64,000 nt of DNA from Sulfurimonas aquatica (GTDB taxonomy: Bacteria; Campylobacterota; Campylobacteria; Campylobacterales; Sulfurimonadaceae), in assembly GCF_017357825.1 (NCBI RefSeq), contig NZ_CP046072.1, forward strand, positions 310,001 through 374,000. Direction: 5' to 3'. Within the stretch, counting starts at the first letter, position 1. Each line of letters opens with the position of its first letter. Below the pieces are notes generated by a model that was not told where the DNA came from, did not search any database, and saw only the letters and a list, made by a program, of their open reading frames with translations. Below, one piece after another: positions 10,201 to 19,284 of this stretch. The position numbers were made by a program, and so were the translations under genes.

Positions 10201-13200
10201 TCCATTTTATCTACCAGTTATAGATGGGGGCGAATATACTATAGAAGTTACATTTAGTGATGGCACATCTGCTATGTATGACCCATCTACAAATAAGTGG
10301 GTAGATAAAGATACCGTTGTTAGTTCTGTAGTAAGTGTCTCGGCTGATTTAAATATTTCGGCTGTTATCCCTACAACCGCTCCTATACGACCAACTCTCT
10401 CAATCGTTTCACCAGAAGAAGTAAAACTTTTAGGAAGTTACCCTGACCTTAACAATAGTTATGCCATAGCTCTTTCATCTGATGGTACAAAAGCTTATGT
10501 TGCAGATAATGATTTAGGTTTGGTTGTTTTTGATATCACAAGCGATACTCCTGTTTTATTAGGGAGTAGTGGCGTAAGCACACTTTCTTCAGCTCAAGAA
10601 GTTGTCCTCTCCCCTGATGAAACGAAGGCATATGTGGCAGATGAAAGTTTGGGGCTAGTTGTTTTTGATATAAGCTCTACAACTCCAGCTAAGTTTGCAG
10701 CTAGTTTTTTCCTTGGCATAAGAGGGGTGAAATTATCAACAGATGGAACAAAAGCCTATGTGAACGTATCTTTATCTGGAAGTGAACTTCAGGTCTTGGA
10801 TATATCAGATCCTGTTAATATAACTCAAATAGGCACTTCATATTATACATTGGCAGATATAAATAGATTTGAAATATCTAGTGATGGTAAAAAACTTTAT
10901 ATGGCAGTTTCAGACATTCAGTCGACTTCAAATGGCTTAACTATTATAGATATATCCACTCCAACACTTTCACTTCTTGGAACTCTTTCTTTAACATATG
11001 GAGCTTACGATCTTGTACTTTCTAGTGATGGAGAGAAAGCTTATGTAGCAAACTATGAAGATGGATTAGCTGTATTAGATATATCTTCTAATACTCCAAA
11101 AATAATAGGAAAATATAACACTACAGGTAATGCACATAGGATAAAACTCTCAAGTGACGAGAAAAAAGCTTATGTAGGCGACTATCTGAATGGTTTTGTA
11201 GTGCTTGACGTAACAACTAACACACCATCATTTATAGCAGAGACAAACACTACTCAAAATGTGTACGACCTTGTTATATCTTCAGATGATTTAAAAGCGT
11301 ATGTAGCAGATGGAAGTGCTGGGTTAGCAGTAGTGCAAACAGCTTTAGTGCATAAGGTACATGCAGGATTTACATCTTTTGATGTAAACATAACTGTAAA
11401 TGATGCAGAACAAGATGATTTAAATATAACTGTTGATGTAAATGATAGCTCATTGGTAGTAACACCGCAATGGCCAAACAATGTGCTATGGTCTGAATAT
11501 AGCAGTGGAAATTTAGTCTTTACAGTTACGAATGATGCAAATGCAACAGGTACAGTTGCTGTGGACATTAATGTATCAGATGGTACAAATGCACCAGTAA
11601 ATAGACAGTTTTTAATTAATATGAACAACAATGCTCCAGTTTTGGTACAACCAAGTGACTATAATAAAACAGAAGAGTTTACAGACTTTAACGTAACACT
11701 AGAGGCAACAGATGCAGATGGAGATGCTTTAACATATAATGCAAGTTCATCTAATACAGGTGTGGCTACTGTATCAGTAAGCTCAAATATAGTAACAATC
11801 TCTCCTGTAGAAAATGGAAATGGACTGATAACAATAGACGTGAATGTTACAGACGGTATAGAAACTGTAACACAAAGCTTTGATTTAAATATTACAAATG
11901 TAAATGACACTCCAACAGGTAGTGTAACAATTACAGGAACACTAGCACAAAACACAACTCTAACAGCATCAAACACTCTAGCAGATGCAGATGGATTAGG
12001 AACTATTTCTTATCAGTGGCAAGCGGATGATGTAAATATATCAGCTGCAACAGCTACAACTTTCACTCTAACGCAAGCAGAAGTAGGAAAGGCAATTACA
12101 GTAGTAGCATCTTACATAGATACACAAGGAACAGCTGAGAGTGTTACAAGCTCTGCAACAGGTTCAGTAGCAAATGTAAATGACACTCCAACAGGTAGTG
12201 TAACAATTACAGGAACACTAGCACAAAACACAACTCTAACAGCATCAAACACTCTAGCAGATGCAGATGGATTAGGAACTATTTCTTATCAGTGGCAAGC
12301 GGATGATGTAAATATATCAGCTGCAACAGCTACAACTTTCACTCTAACGCAAGCAGAAGTAGGAAAGGCAATTACAGTAGTAGCATCTTACACAGATACA
12401 CAAGGAACAGCTGAGAGTGTTACAAGCTCTGCAACAGGTTCAGTAGCAAATGTAAATGACACTCCAACAGGTAGTGTAACAATTACAGGAACACTAGCAC
12501 AAAACGCAACTTTAACAGCTGCAAATACTCTAGCAGATGCAGATGGATTAGGAACTATTTCTTATCAGTGGCAAGCGGATGATGTAAATATATCAGCTGC
12601 AACAGCTACAACTTTCACTCTAACGCAAGCAGAAGTAGGAAAGGCAATTACAGTAGTAGCATCTTACATAGATACACAAGGAACAGCTGAGAGTGTTACA
12701 AGCTCTGCAACAGGTTCAGTAGCAAATGTAAATGACACTCCAACAGGTAGTGTAACAATTACAGGAACACTAGCACAAAACGCAACTTTAACAGCTGCAA
12801 ATACTCTAGCAGATGCAGATGGATTAGGAACTATTTCTTATCAGTGGCAAGCGGATGATGTAAATATATCAGCTGCAACAGCTACAACTTTCACTCTAAC
12901 GCAAGCAGAAGTAGGAAAGGCAATTACAGTAGTAGCATCTTACACAGATACACAAGGAACAGCTGAGAGTGTTACAAGCTCTGCAACAGGTTCAGTAGCA
13001 AATGTAAATGACACTCCAACAGGTAGTGTAACAATTACAGGAACACTAGCACAAAACGCAACTTTAACAGCTGCAAATACTCTAGCAGATGCAGATGGAT
13101 TAGGAACTATTTCTTATCAGTGGCAAGCGGATGATGTAAATATATCAGCTGCAACAGCTACAACTTTCACTCTAACGCAAGCAGAAGTAGGAAAGGCAAT

Positions 13201-16200
13201 TACAGTAGTAGCATCTTACACAGATACACAAGGAACAGCTGAGAGTGTTACAAGCTCTGCAACAGGTTCAGTAGCAAATGTAAATGACACTCCAACAGGT
13301 AGTGTAACAATTACAGGAACACTAGCACAAAACGCAACTCTAACAGCATCAAACACTCTAGCAGATGCAGATGGATTAGGAACTATTTCTTATCAGTGGC
13401 AAGCGGATGATGTAAATATATCAGCTGCAACAGCTACAACTTTCACTCTAACGCAAGCAGAAGTAGGAAAGGCAATTACAGTAGTAGCATCTTACACAGA
13501 TACACAAGGAACAGCTGAGAGTGTTACAAGCTCTGCAACAGGTTCAGTAGCAAATGTAAATGACACTCCAACAGGTAGTGTAACAATTACAGGAACACTA
13601 GCACAAAACGCAACTTTAACAGCTGCAAATACTCTAGCAGATGCAGATGGATTAGGAACTATTTCTTATCAGTGGCAAGCGGATGATGTAAATATATCAG
13701 CTGCAACAGCTACAACTTTCACTCTAACGCAAGCAGAAGTAGGAAAGGCAATTACAGTAGTAGCATCTTACATAGATACACAAGGAACAGCTGAGAGTGT
13801 TACAAGCTCTGCAACAGGTTCAGTAGCAAATGTAAATGACACTCCAACAGGTAGTGTAACAATTACAGGAACACTAGCACAAAACACAACTCTAACAGCA
13901 TCAAACACTCTAGCAGATGCAGATGGATTAGGAACTATTTCTTATCAGTGGCAAGCGGATGATGTAAATATATCAGCTGCAACAGCTACAACTTTCACTC
14001 TAACGCAAGCAGAAGTAGGAAAGGCAATTACAGTAGTAGCATCTTACATAGATACACAAGGAACAGCTGAGAGTGTTACAAGCTCTGCAACAGGTTCAGT
14101 AGCAAATGTAAATGACACTCCAACAGGTAGTGTAACAATTACAGGAACACTAGCACAAAACGCAACTTTAACAGCTGCAAATACTCTAGCAGATGCAGAT
14201 GGATTAGGAACTATTTCTTATCAGTGGCAAGCGGATGATGTAAATATATCAGCTGCAACAGCTACAACTTTCACTCTAACGCAAGCAGAAGTAGGAAAGG
14301 CAATTACAGTAGTAGCATCTTACATAGATACACAAGGAACAGCTGAGAGTGTTACAAGCTCTGCAACAGGTTCAGTAGCAAATGTAAATGACACTCCAAC
14401 AGGTAGTGTAACAATTACAGGAACACTAGCACAAAACACAACTCTAACAGCATCAAACACTCTAGCAGATGCAGATGGATTAGGAACTATTTCTTATCAG
14501 TGGCAAGCGGATGATGTAAATATATCAGCTGCAACAGCTACAACTTTCACTCTAACGCAAGCAGAAGTAGGAAAGGCAATTACAGTAGTAGCATCTTACA
14601 TAGATACACAAGGAACAGCTGAGAGTGTTACAAGCTCTGCAACAGGTTCAGTAGCAAATGTAAATGACACTCCAACAGGTAGTGTAACAATTACAGGAAC
14701 ACTAGCACAAAACGCAACTTTAACAGCTGCAAATACTCTAGCAGATGCAGATGGATTAGGAACTATTTCTTATCAGTGGCAAGCGGATGATGTAAATATA
14801 TCAGCTGCAACAGCTACAACTTTCACTCTAACGCAAGCAGAAGTAGGAAAGGCAATTACAGTAGTAGCATCTTACATAGATACACAAGGAACAGCTGAGA
14901 GTGTTACAAGCTCTGCAACAGGTTCAGTAGCAAATGTAAATGACACTCCAACAGGTAGTGTAACAATTACAGGAACACTAGCACAAAACGCAACTTTAAC
15001 AGCTGCAAATACTCTAGCAGATGCAGATGGATTAGGAACTATTTCTTATCAGTGGCAAGCGGATGATGTAAATATATCAGCTGCAACAGCTACAACTTTC
15101 ACTCTAACGCAAGCAGAAGTAGGAAAGGCAATTACAGTAGTAGCATCTTACATAGATACACAAGGAACAGCTGAGAGTGTTACAAGCTCTGCAACAGGTT
15201 CAGTAGCAAATGTAAATGACACTCCAACAGGTAGTGTAACAATTACAGGAACACTAGCACAAAACGCAACTTTAACAGCTGCAAATACTCTAGCAGATGC
15301 AGATGGATTAGGAACTATTTCTTATCAGTGGCAAGCGGATGATGTAAATATATCAGCTGCAACAGCTACAACTTTCACTCTAACGCAAGCAGAAGTAGGA
15401 AAGGCAATTACAGTAGTAGCATCTTACACAGATACACAAGGAACAGCTGAGAGTGTTACAAGCTCTGCAACAGGTTCAGTAGCAAATGTAAATGACACTC
15501 CAACAGGTAGTGTAACAATTACAGGAACACTAGCACAAAACGCAACTTTAACAGCTGCAAATACTCTAGCAGATGCAGATGGATTAGGAACTATTTCTTA
15601 TCAGTGGCAAGCGGATGATGTAAATATATCAGCTGCAACAGCTACAACTTTCACTCTAACGCAAGCAGAAGTAGGAAAGGCAATTACAGTAGTAGCATCT
15701 TACATAGATACACAAGGAACAGCTGAGAGTGTTACAAGCTCTGCGACAACTGCGGTTGCAAACGTAGATGATGCACCAATCCTTACAACACTAGCAGATC
15801 CAGTATCCCAAGATGAAGATTTTTCTGATTTTAATATAACACTAAGTGCAAATGATGTGGAGAGTGATGCATTTACATTTACAGCAACATCAAATGATGA
15901 AAGTAAAGCGACTGTCAATGTTGTTGGAAATCAACTAGTAGTGAGCTCAACTCTAAATGCAAGTGGAGTAGTAACTTTTAACATAGTTGTTACACAAGAT
16001 TCAAACACAAGCCTTGCTAATGGTCAAATGATTACACTGAATATAGATCCAGTCAATGACAGACCTCTAATACTTAACACGATAGAAGACCTCTCACTAG
16101 ATGAAGACAACGGAACTACTAGCTACCAGGTTAATATTACAGATGTAGAAGGGGAAGAACTTAATGTAACTGTTGAGTCAAACAATACATCTATATTAAC

Positions 16201-18400
16201 AGTAAATCCAAACTGGTCAGGTCTTCTAAGTTTTGCTACTTATGGGGAAGTACTATTAGACTTTAACCTAACAACAGTTGAGAATGCAAATGGTATAGTT
16301 AGAATCACTATGAATGTAAATGATGGAGATCTAAACTCTACTCAAACTTTTGATGTTAATGTAACAGCTGTCAATGATGCACCAACTCTTGATAAACTAA
16401 GTGATATAAATGTAAGTGAAGACTTTGTAGACTTTAACATTACCCTCAATGGAAATGATGTAGATGGAGTTACTATCATATATTATGCAAGTTCTTCTGA
16501 TACAAATGTTACTAGTGCAGTAGTAAATGAAAATACTCTTATTACCTCTTCAGTACCAAATGAGGTTAAAATAGTCAGCATAGATGCAAATGTAACAGAA
16601 GATGCAACTAATGTAGATAATCTAATATATAATGCGAGCTCTTCAGATACAAATGTGGCAACTGTAGCAGTAAGTTCAAACACACTCACCATCTCTTCAG
16701 TGCCAAATGCATTTGGAATAGTAAACATAGATGTTAATGTAACAGATGGATTTCTTAGTGCAACTCAAACATTTGTACTTAATGTAAGCTCAATTGATGA
16801 TGCACCAGTTCTTAGCGCACCACTAGATATTAACACAAGTGAAGACTTTACGGATTTCAACATCACTCTTGAGGCAACAGATGCAGATGGAGATAGTATC
16901 TTTTATACAGCAACTACAACTGATGAAAATGTAACTCTAAATGTAGTAGGAAACATTATCGTAGTAACGCCAGTGGCTAATGCAAACGGAGTAGTAAATA
17001 TAGAAGTAAATGCTACTGCTAATGGAGTAACTGACTCTAAAACTTTTAGCATTTATATCGAAGCAGTGGAAGATGAAGATTTTAATGCTCCAACTATCAC
17101 TTCTATCGCAGATATATCTAAGCTTACAAACTCACCTGAGTTTCAAGTAGAGTTTTTCATAGATGATATTGAAAAAAGAACTCTTAAACTTGAACTTATT
17201 ACAAGCACAAATACAGTGCTAGATGCAAATCTTTCTAAGAGTGGGCTAGTAAGCTCTAAAGATTATTCTCAAGTGCCACTATACTTACTGATAAAACCAA
17301 GAGTTGATGCAGAAGGAATAGTAGAGTTTGAACTAAGAGTTACCGATGAAGGAAATAACTCAGCTAATCAAAAATTTAAAGTTACTGTGGAAAATCAACA
17401 ATACCATATCATTACATCAAGTGAATCGGAAGGTGTTTTTGATGAGATACCAACTACAAGCTTTAGTGGTGACTTATATACCCTTAGAACATGGAATGAC
17501 TACACTTCAGGAGTTGCACACATAGTTGGATATGAGAGGTTAACCATTAACTCAGGCACTATTATGGAAGATAATTACATAGTTGATATTAACGGTTTGG
17601 TAACACATACGAAAACTACACCAGATACAAATAGAACCATTAAGTTTGAAGAAGCAGTTGATAATATGGAAACATCATACTTGTACTTAAGTTATGGAAT
17701 GCCATTTGAGTTTTCTAACCCTAATTCTAAATCTCAAAAAATGTATATTAAAGAAGCTAATGGAGATATTACAAGTTATGTACTGCTAAATAAAGAGGCA
17801 AAAGATGAGATATATAAAACTGTCTCAGTTAATCCGAAAATACAAAGAGCATTAAACAATGGTTATACATACCTCTCACTTACTTCTTCAAAAACCCTCT
17901 GTGATGAAGATGTAAAAACCGAGTATCTTCAAAGATGTGATCAAGTAAATAGTTTAGATTCTGTGTTTGGCACAAATGAAAACATAGACACAGTAATGAA
18001 GTTTGGTAGAGAGTGGATGTACTGGGATAAAGATGCTACTTCAAGTGCAGCATTTACTATACAGAAGTTTTTAACATTAAATCCTCTTGAGGGTATACTT
18101 GTTCACACAACAGCAGCTACAACTGTGGAGCTACCATTTGATGAAGATTCATTAGAAGTAAATAACTTTACAAATCTTTTCCCAAGAGGATGGATACTTA
18201 TGTCAAATACTAAAGAGCAAACAACAGAGGAGATTAAAGCAGCATTAAAAGCACAAAATAAAACTCTAGAGTATATTCTTGTTCTAAGAAATAATGAGTG
18301 GCAGATATTTGCTCCACTTAATGATAGCGAAGTTGATAACACTATAACTAGAGTCAGTGATATAAAAAGATATGAGAGTTTTTGGGTTTTATTTAAGTAG
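7271..18400 (+). CDS. Giant multidomain repeat surface protein (putative adhesin)
   Basis: 3709 residues with a Sec signal peptide (cleavage near LNA, residue 21). Approximate domains in order: strand-rich beta-solenoid-like region (25-200); two LamG/concanavalin-like domains (235-390 and 435-605), each with an AYIDG- or LYINGALV-type strand; a less typed region (605-1045); an LVIVD-type beta-propeller (1050-1357) with repeated SSDGxKAYVAD and VVFDI blades; a cadherin-like domain; 14 near-identical 92-residue Ig-like repeats (1545-2832); four or five cadherin-like domains with VNDAP linkers and DADGD calcium-type loops; and a C-terminal pair of related modules (about 3530-3709). The only two cysteines I noticed are in the first of those modules. 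There is no RTX nonapeptide tract, so export is probably Sec-dependent with an unknown outer-membrane step. Translationally coupled to the FecR gene. A surface adhesin is inferred from architecture. Confidence 0.85.
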   Translation: MKTLKLLYISLFLLFSTYLNAAITSPVSAGYTLSSDETFFGDLNITGGTLDLNGFNLDVTGNVNHTSGALNLNGGSLNVVGNYINTSDTAGNLVMTNSLDYMYVVGNFTMSATADNNLSLTDGTLQITGNFTQTGSAFGFNPNTAHTTILSGTSLQTISFEDPGLGASNFHHLNITNISLGGISLLSDTYVNGTYNTTAISQVSNGFNFYVATALTDFDVVGSQLLLKAHGGALQLDDTLSNFTANLDLNITTTTLEFWFNFEQVGSRTMVRVLGDNGHYVDVLYSGESTLRYSDSDGATPQDTYGSISISDGLWHHVALVYDGGGNSVAYIDGVVDGSGFSTAFNLSNAGITFNPNNNMNMIIDEVRIWNIARTQTDINSSKNIQLDGNETGLVAYYNFDERKGSTVKDVTLNANDGAIEGNVTRLNFLGNGLSLDGNDYAVVSSTLPTSNSTEHTYSAWVNIPDTVGLQTIVRADPKHFLRLNGTNLEWNIATNLGAYQSAISYDFTAYKNKWTYVTATVNTANKNAQLYINGALVATNTSDLGDTLDHTYTAIGIGARNGDGEGIINGSVAEVSIWDKVLSRSEVQQFMASSLLGNETGLIGYWPLNIGGGSIAYDYTTNANNGTIIGATWTDTAPTIYGDTIYTAQGVGTFQKLVVENNTSIPTYAYNGTAPDSFSNLGSTSGLFIYKADANETLDINATDGVTTLNTLFNVISYPALQLSLNLSNVNLTEHNITNIQVFGVDGNSEDLVVPNVSSMIDGDNNLTVSVYSPDNNFTIRFDVNNSGDENSYYYNSASSTIDSALIYNGTIAPDDYKVEVNSTQNSFNIDLNSSKIFSQVNAQFNFSGTGASIIHTQEIHAQTVDIASNTILHDSKESIFADTSKANDLNATFPHIQVDQSIRYFASISGSAPVKIYFANDENISTDIEYVEHNVSVSKLSFTAAVDVTDISNILIKRIDTFGSTELLYMEASPNPFYLPVIDGGEYTIEVTFSDGTSAMYDPSTNKWVDKDTVVSSVVSVSADLNISAVIPTTAPIRPTLSIVSPEEVKLLGSYPDLNNSYAIALSSDGTKAYVADNDLGLVVFDITSDTPVLLGSSGVSTLSSAQEVVLSPDETKAYVADESLGLVVFDISSTTPAKFAASFFLGIRGVKLSTDGTKAYVNVSLSGSELQVLDISDPVNITQIGTSYYTLADINRFEISSDGKKLYMAVSDIQSTSNGLTIIDISTPTLSLLGTLSLTYGAYDLVLSSDGEKAYVANYEDGLAVLDISSNTPKIIGKYNTTGNAHRIKLSSDEKKAYVGDYLNGFVVLDVTTNTPSFIAETNTTQNVYDLVISSDDLKAYVADGSAGLAVVQTALVHKVHAGFTSFDVNITVNDAEQDDLNITVDVNDSSLVVTPQWPNNVLWSEYSSGNLVFTVTNDANATGTVAVDINVSDGTNAPVNRQFLINMNNNAPVLVQPSDYNKTEEFTDFNVTLEATDADGDALTYNASSSNTGVATVSVSSNIVTISPVENGNGLITIDVNVTDGIETVTQSFDLNITNVNDTPTGSVTITGTLAQNTTLTASNTLADADGLGTISYQWQADDVNISAATATTFTLTQAEVGKAITVVASYIDTQGTAESVTSSATGSVANVNDTPTGSVTITGTLAQNTTLTASNTLADADGLGTISYQWQADDVNISAATATTFTLTQAEVGKAITVVASYTDTQGTAESVTSSATGSVANVNDTPTGSVTITGTLAQNATLTAANTLADADGLGTISYQWQADDVNISAATATTFTLTQAEVGKAITVVASYIDTQGTAESVTSSATGSVANVNDTPTGSVTITGTLAQNATLTAANTLADADGLGTISYQWQADDVNISAATATTFTLTQAEVGKAITVVASYTDTQGTAESVTSSATGSVANVNDTPTGSVTITGTLAQNATLTAANTLADADGLGTISYQWQADDVNISAATATTFTLTQAEVGKAITVVASYTDTQGTAESVTSSATGSVANVNDTPTGSVTITGTLAQNATLTASNTLADADGLGTISYQWQADDVNISAATATTFTLTQAEVGKAITVVASYTDTQGTAESVTSSATGSVANVNDTPTGSVTITGTLAQNATLTAANTLADADGLGTISYQWQADDVNISAATATTFTLTQAEVGKAITVVASYIDTQGTAESVTSSATGSVANVNDTPTGSVTITGTLAQNTTLTASNTLADADGLGTISYQWQADDVNISAATATTFTLTQAEVGKAITVVASYIDTQGTAESVTSSATGSVANVNDTPTGSVTITGTLAQNATLTAANTLADADGLGTISYQWQADDVNISAATATTFTLTQAEVGKAITVVASYIDTQGTAESVTSSATGSVANVNDTPTGSVTITGTLAQNTTLTASNTLADADGLGTISYQWQADDVNISAATATTFTLTQAEVGKAITVVASYIDTQGTAESVTSSATGSVANVNDTPTGSVTITGTLAQNATLTAANTLADADGLGTISYQWQADDVNISAATATTFTLTQAEVGKAITVVASYIDTQGTAESVTSSATGSVANVNDTPTGSVTITGTLAQNATLTAANTLADADGLGTISYQWQADDVNISAATATTFTLTQAEVGKAITVVASYIDTQGTAESVTSSATGSVANVNDTPTGSVTITGTLAQNATLTAANTLADADGLGTISYQWQADDVNISAATATTFTLTQAEVGKAITVVASYTDTQGTAESVTSSATGSVANVNDTPTGSVTITGTLAQNATLTAANTLADADGLGTISYQWQADDVNISAATATTFTLTQAEVGKAITVVASYIDTQGTAESVTSSATTAVANVDDAPILTTLADPVSQDEDFSDFNITLSANDVESDAFTFTATSNDESKATVNVVGNQLVVSSTLNASGVVTFNIVVTQDSNTSLANGQMITLNIDPVNDRPLILNTIEDLSLDEDNGTTSYQVNITDVEGEELNVTVESNNTSILTVNPNWSGLLSFATYGEVLLDFNLTTVENANGIVRITMNVNDGDLNSTQTFDVNVTAVNDAPTLDKLSDINVSEDFVDFNITLNGNDVDGVTIIYYASSSDTNVTSAVVNENTLITSSVPNEVKIVSIDANVTEDATNVDNLIYNASSSDTNVATVAVSSNTLTISSVPNAFGIVNIDVNVTDGFLSATQTFVLNVSSIDDAPVLSAPLDINTSEDFTDFNITLEATDADGDSIFYTATTTDENVTLNVVGNIIVVTPVANANGVVNIEVNATANGVTDSKTFSIYIEAVEDEDFNAPTITSIADISKLTNSPEFQVEFFIDDIEKRTLKLELITSTNTVLDANLSKSGLVSSKDYSQVPLYLLIKPRVDAEGIVEFELRVTDEGNNSANQKFKVTVENQQYHIITSSESEGVFDEIPTTSFSGDLYTLRTWNDYTSGVAHIVGYERLTINSGTIMEDNYIVDINGLVTHTKTTPDTNRTIKFEEAVDNMETSYLYLSYGMPFEFSNPNSKSQKMYIKEANGDITSYVLLNKEAKDEIYKTVSVNPKIQRALNNGYTYLSLTSSKTLCDEDVKTEYLQRCDQVNSLDSVFGTNENIDTVMKFGREWMYWDKDATSSAAFTIQKFLTLNPLEGILVHTTAATTVELPFDEDSLEVNNFTNLFPRGWILMSNTKEQTTEEIKAALKAQNKTLEYILVLRNNEWQIFAPLNDSEVDNTITRVSDIKRYESFWVLFK
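11905..15768 (+). repeat. 14 tandem 276-bp in-frame repeats in the giant gene
   Basis: The unit beginning TGACACTCCAACAGG recurs exactly every 276 bases (92 codons) 14 times. Copies differ at only a few sites: a block reading NTTLTASN, NATLTAAN or (copy 6) the hybrid NATLTASN, and an Ile/Thr switch before DTQG. The last copy diverges at its final dozen codons. Identity extends to synonymous positions, which points to recent duplication or gene conversion. Each unit looks like one bacterial Ig-like domain (YQWQADDVNIS, ITVVASYTDTQG). Confidence 0.97.
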
Positions 18401-18409
18401 GGTAAAGTA

Positions 18410-18438
18410 TCTCTTGAGAGTGAATAACTCTCAAGAGA
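18410..18438. terminator. Stem-loop after the giant gene
   Basis: A perfect 12-bp stem (TCTCTTGAGAGT at 18410-18421, complement at 18427-18438) with a 5-base loop, 9 bases after the stop codon of the giant gene and before the convergent yaaA stop. There is no long T-run on either strand, so it may be a weak bidirectional terminator or a 3'-end stabiliser. Confidence 0.6.
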
Positions 18439-18464
18439 ATAGGACTAGATAAAGTAGTTATAGC

Positions 18465-19190
18465 CTAATCTATAGTATAAATTATTTCAGTTTTATTTTT
18501 TGTAACTTTAGTCTCTAAAAAGCTTAAGCCATTAATTTTTAAAGAAGTAAACTCCTCTATCGAACTTACATTATGTAATGCTAGTTCTCTTAAAACCTTA
18601 CCTCTATATGCTTTTGCCCAGTGACTTATACTTTTGCCATCTTTTAAAAACTTTAGAGTTGTATAGGGCTTGTTAACCTTATAAAATTTGTCGTAGTAAC
18701 CTGCACGTAAGTCAAGTATCTCATCATCCCCAAGGTATAGATCGAGTTGGTATGAAAATCTATCTTTATAGAACTTTTCTGGAACAATACTCCCAATGGA
18801 GTTCCCTTGCTTTACCTTATAGTTAGCTATAGGATCCCCTCCTAAAATAGGTCCATAAAGGTTTGAAAATATAATAGTATTACTTTTGAGATACTCTTGC
18901 TCACTAGCACTCAAAGTCTCATATGCTAGATAGTCATATGCAACACCACTATAACGCTCTATAGCACTCATGAGAGGGGATGAAAAAACATCTTGAAGAT
19001 AGGGCTCACAACTAGAATATTTTTTTATTCCAAAAAGGTTTTTAATCGCCTCTTCATCTTTACTCATTATGATATCGTTGTAAGTTTGTAAGACGGTCGC
19101 TCTAGCATCGTTAGAGCCAAGTAGATCTTTGGATGGTTCATTACCACCCGTATTTTTCCCTTCTGATGGGGAAAATAGTATTTTTAACAT
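18465..19190 (-). CDS. yaaA: YaaA family peroxide-stress protein (UPF0246)
   Basis: 241 residues, close to the family's usual 250-260. The N-terminus has the signature LFSPSEGK, and the central region has the family's LxGPILGGDPIANYKVKQG-type stretch. YaaA proteins bind DNA and lower free iron during peroxide stress in E. coli. The family assignment is firm; the physiological role here is carried over from that species. It converges on the giant gene and is divergent from the FecR-CHASE2 operon at 19285. Confidence 0.85.
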   Translation of the reverse strand: MLKILFSPSEGKNTGGNEPSKDLLGSNDARATVLQTYNDIIMSKDEEAIKNLFGIKKYSSCEPYLQDVFSSPLMSAIERYSGVAYDYLAYETLSASEQEYLKSNTIIFSNLYGPILGGDPIANYKVKQGNSIGSIVPEKFYKDRFSYQLDLYLGDDEILDLRAGYYDKFYKVNKPYTTLKFLKDGKSISHWAKAYRGKVLRELALHNVSSIEEFTSLKINGLSFLETKVTKNKTEIIYTID

Positions 19191-19219
19191 TTAAAAACCT
19201 TTTATATTTTTGCTTGGAG

Positions 19220-19225
19220 TATAAT
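19220..19225 (+). promoter_or_regulatory. TATAAT -10 box of the FecR-CHASE2-HD-GYP operon
   Basis: Perfect TATAAT preceded by GGAG, 59 bases before the FecR start codon. No clear -35 hexamer is visible, which is common in Campylobacterota. Transcription would start near 19232, just before the palindrome at 19235-19257. Confidence 0.5.
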
Positions 19226-19234
19226 TTCAAGGAA

Positions 19235-19257
19235 TTGTATCAATATAAATGATACAA
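19235..19257. promoter_or_regulatory. Perfect dyad TTGTATCA-N7-TGATACAA, candidate operator
   Basis: Two perfect 8-base half-sites separated by 7 bases lie just downstream of the -10 box and upstream of the ribosome site of the FecR-CHASE2-HD-GYP operon. The position suits a repressor that blocks transcription start, or an RNA hairpin. The cognate regulator is unknown. Confidence 0.5.
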
Positions 19258-19284
19258 TAAGTAAATATTTTTTTGGAGCAAATT

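Noticed and set aside
11905..15768. Regular direct repeats that could suggest a CRISPR array
   Set aside because: The 276-base units are contiguous, coding and without unique spacers, and no cas genes are near. They are protein domain repeats.
11254..18342. Minus-strand open frames under the giant gene
   Set aside because: They mirror the repetitive, low-complexity coding sequence, lack ribosome sites and resemble no protein family.
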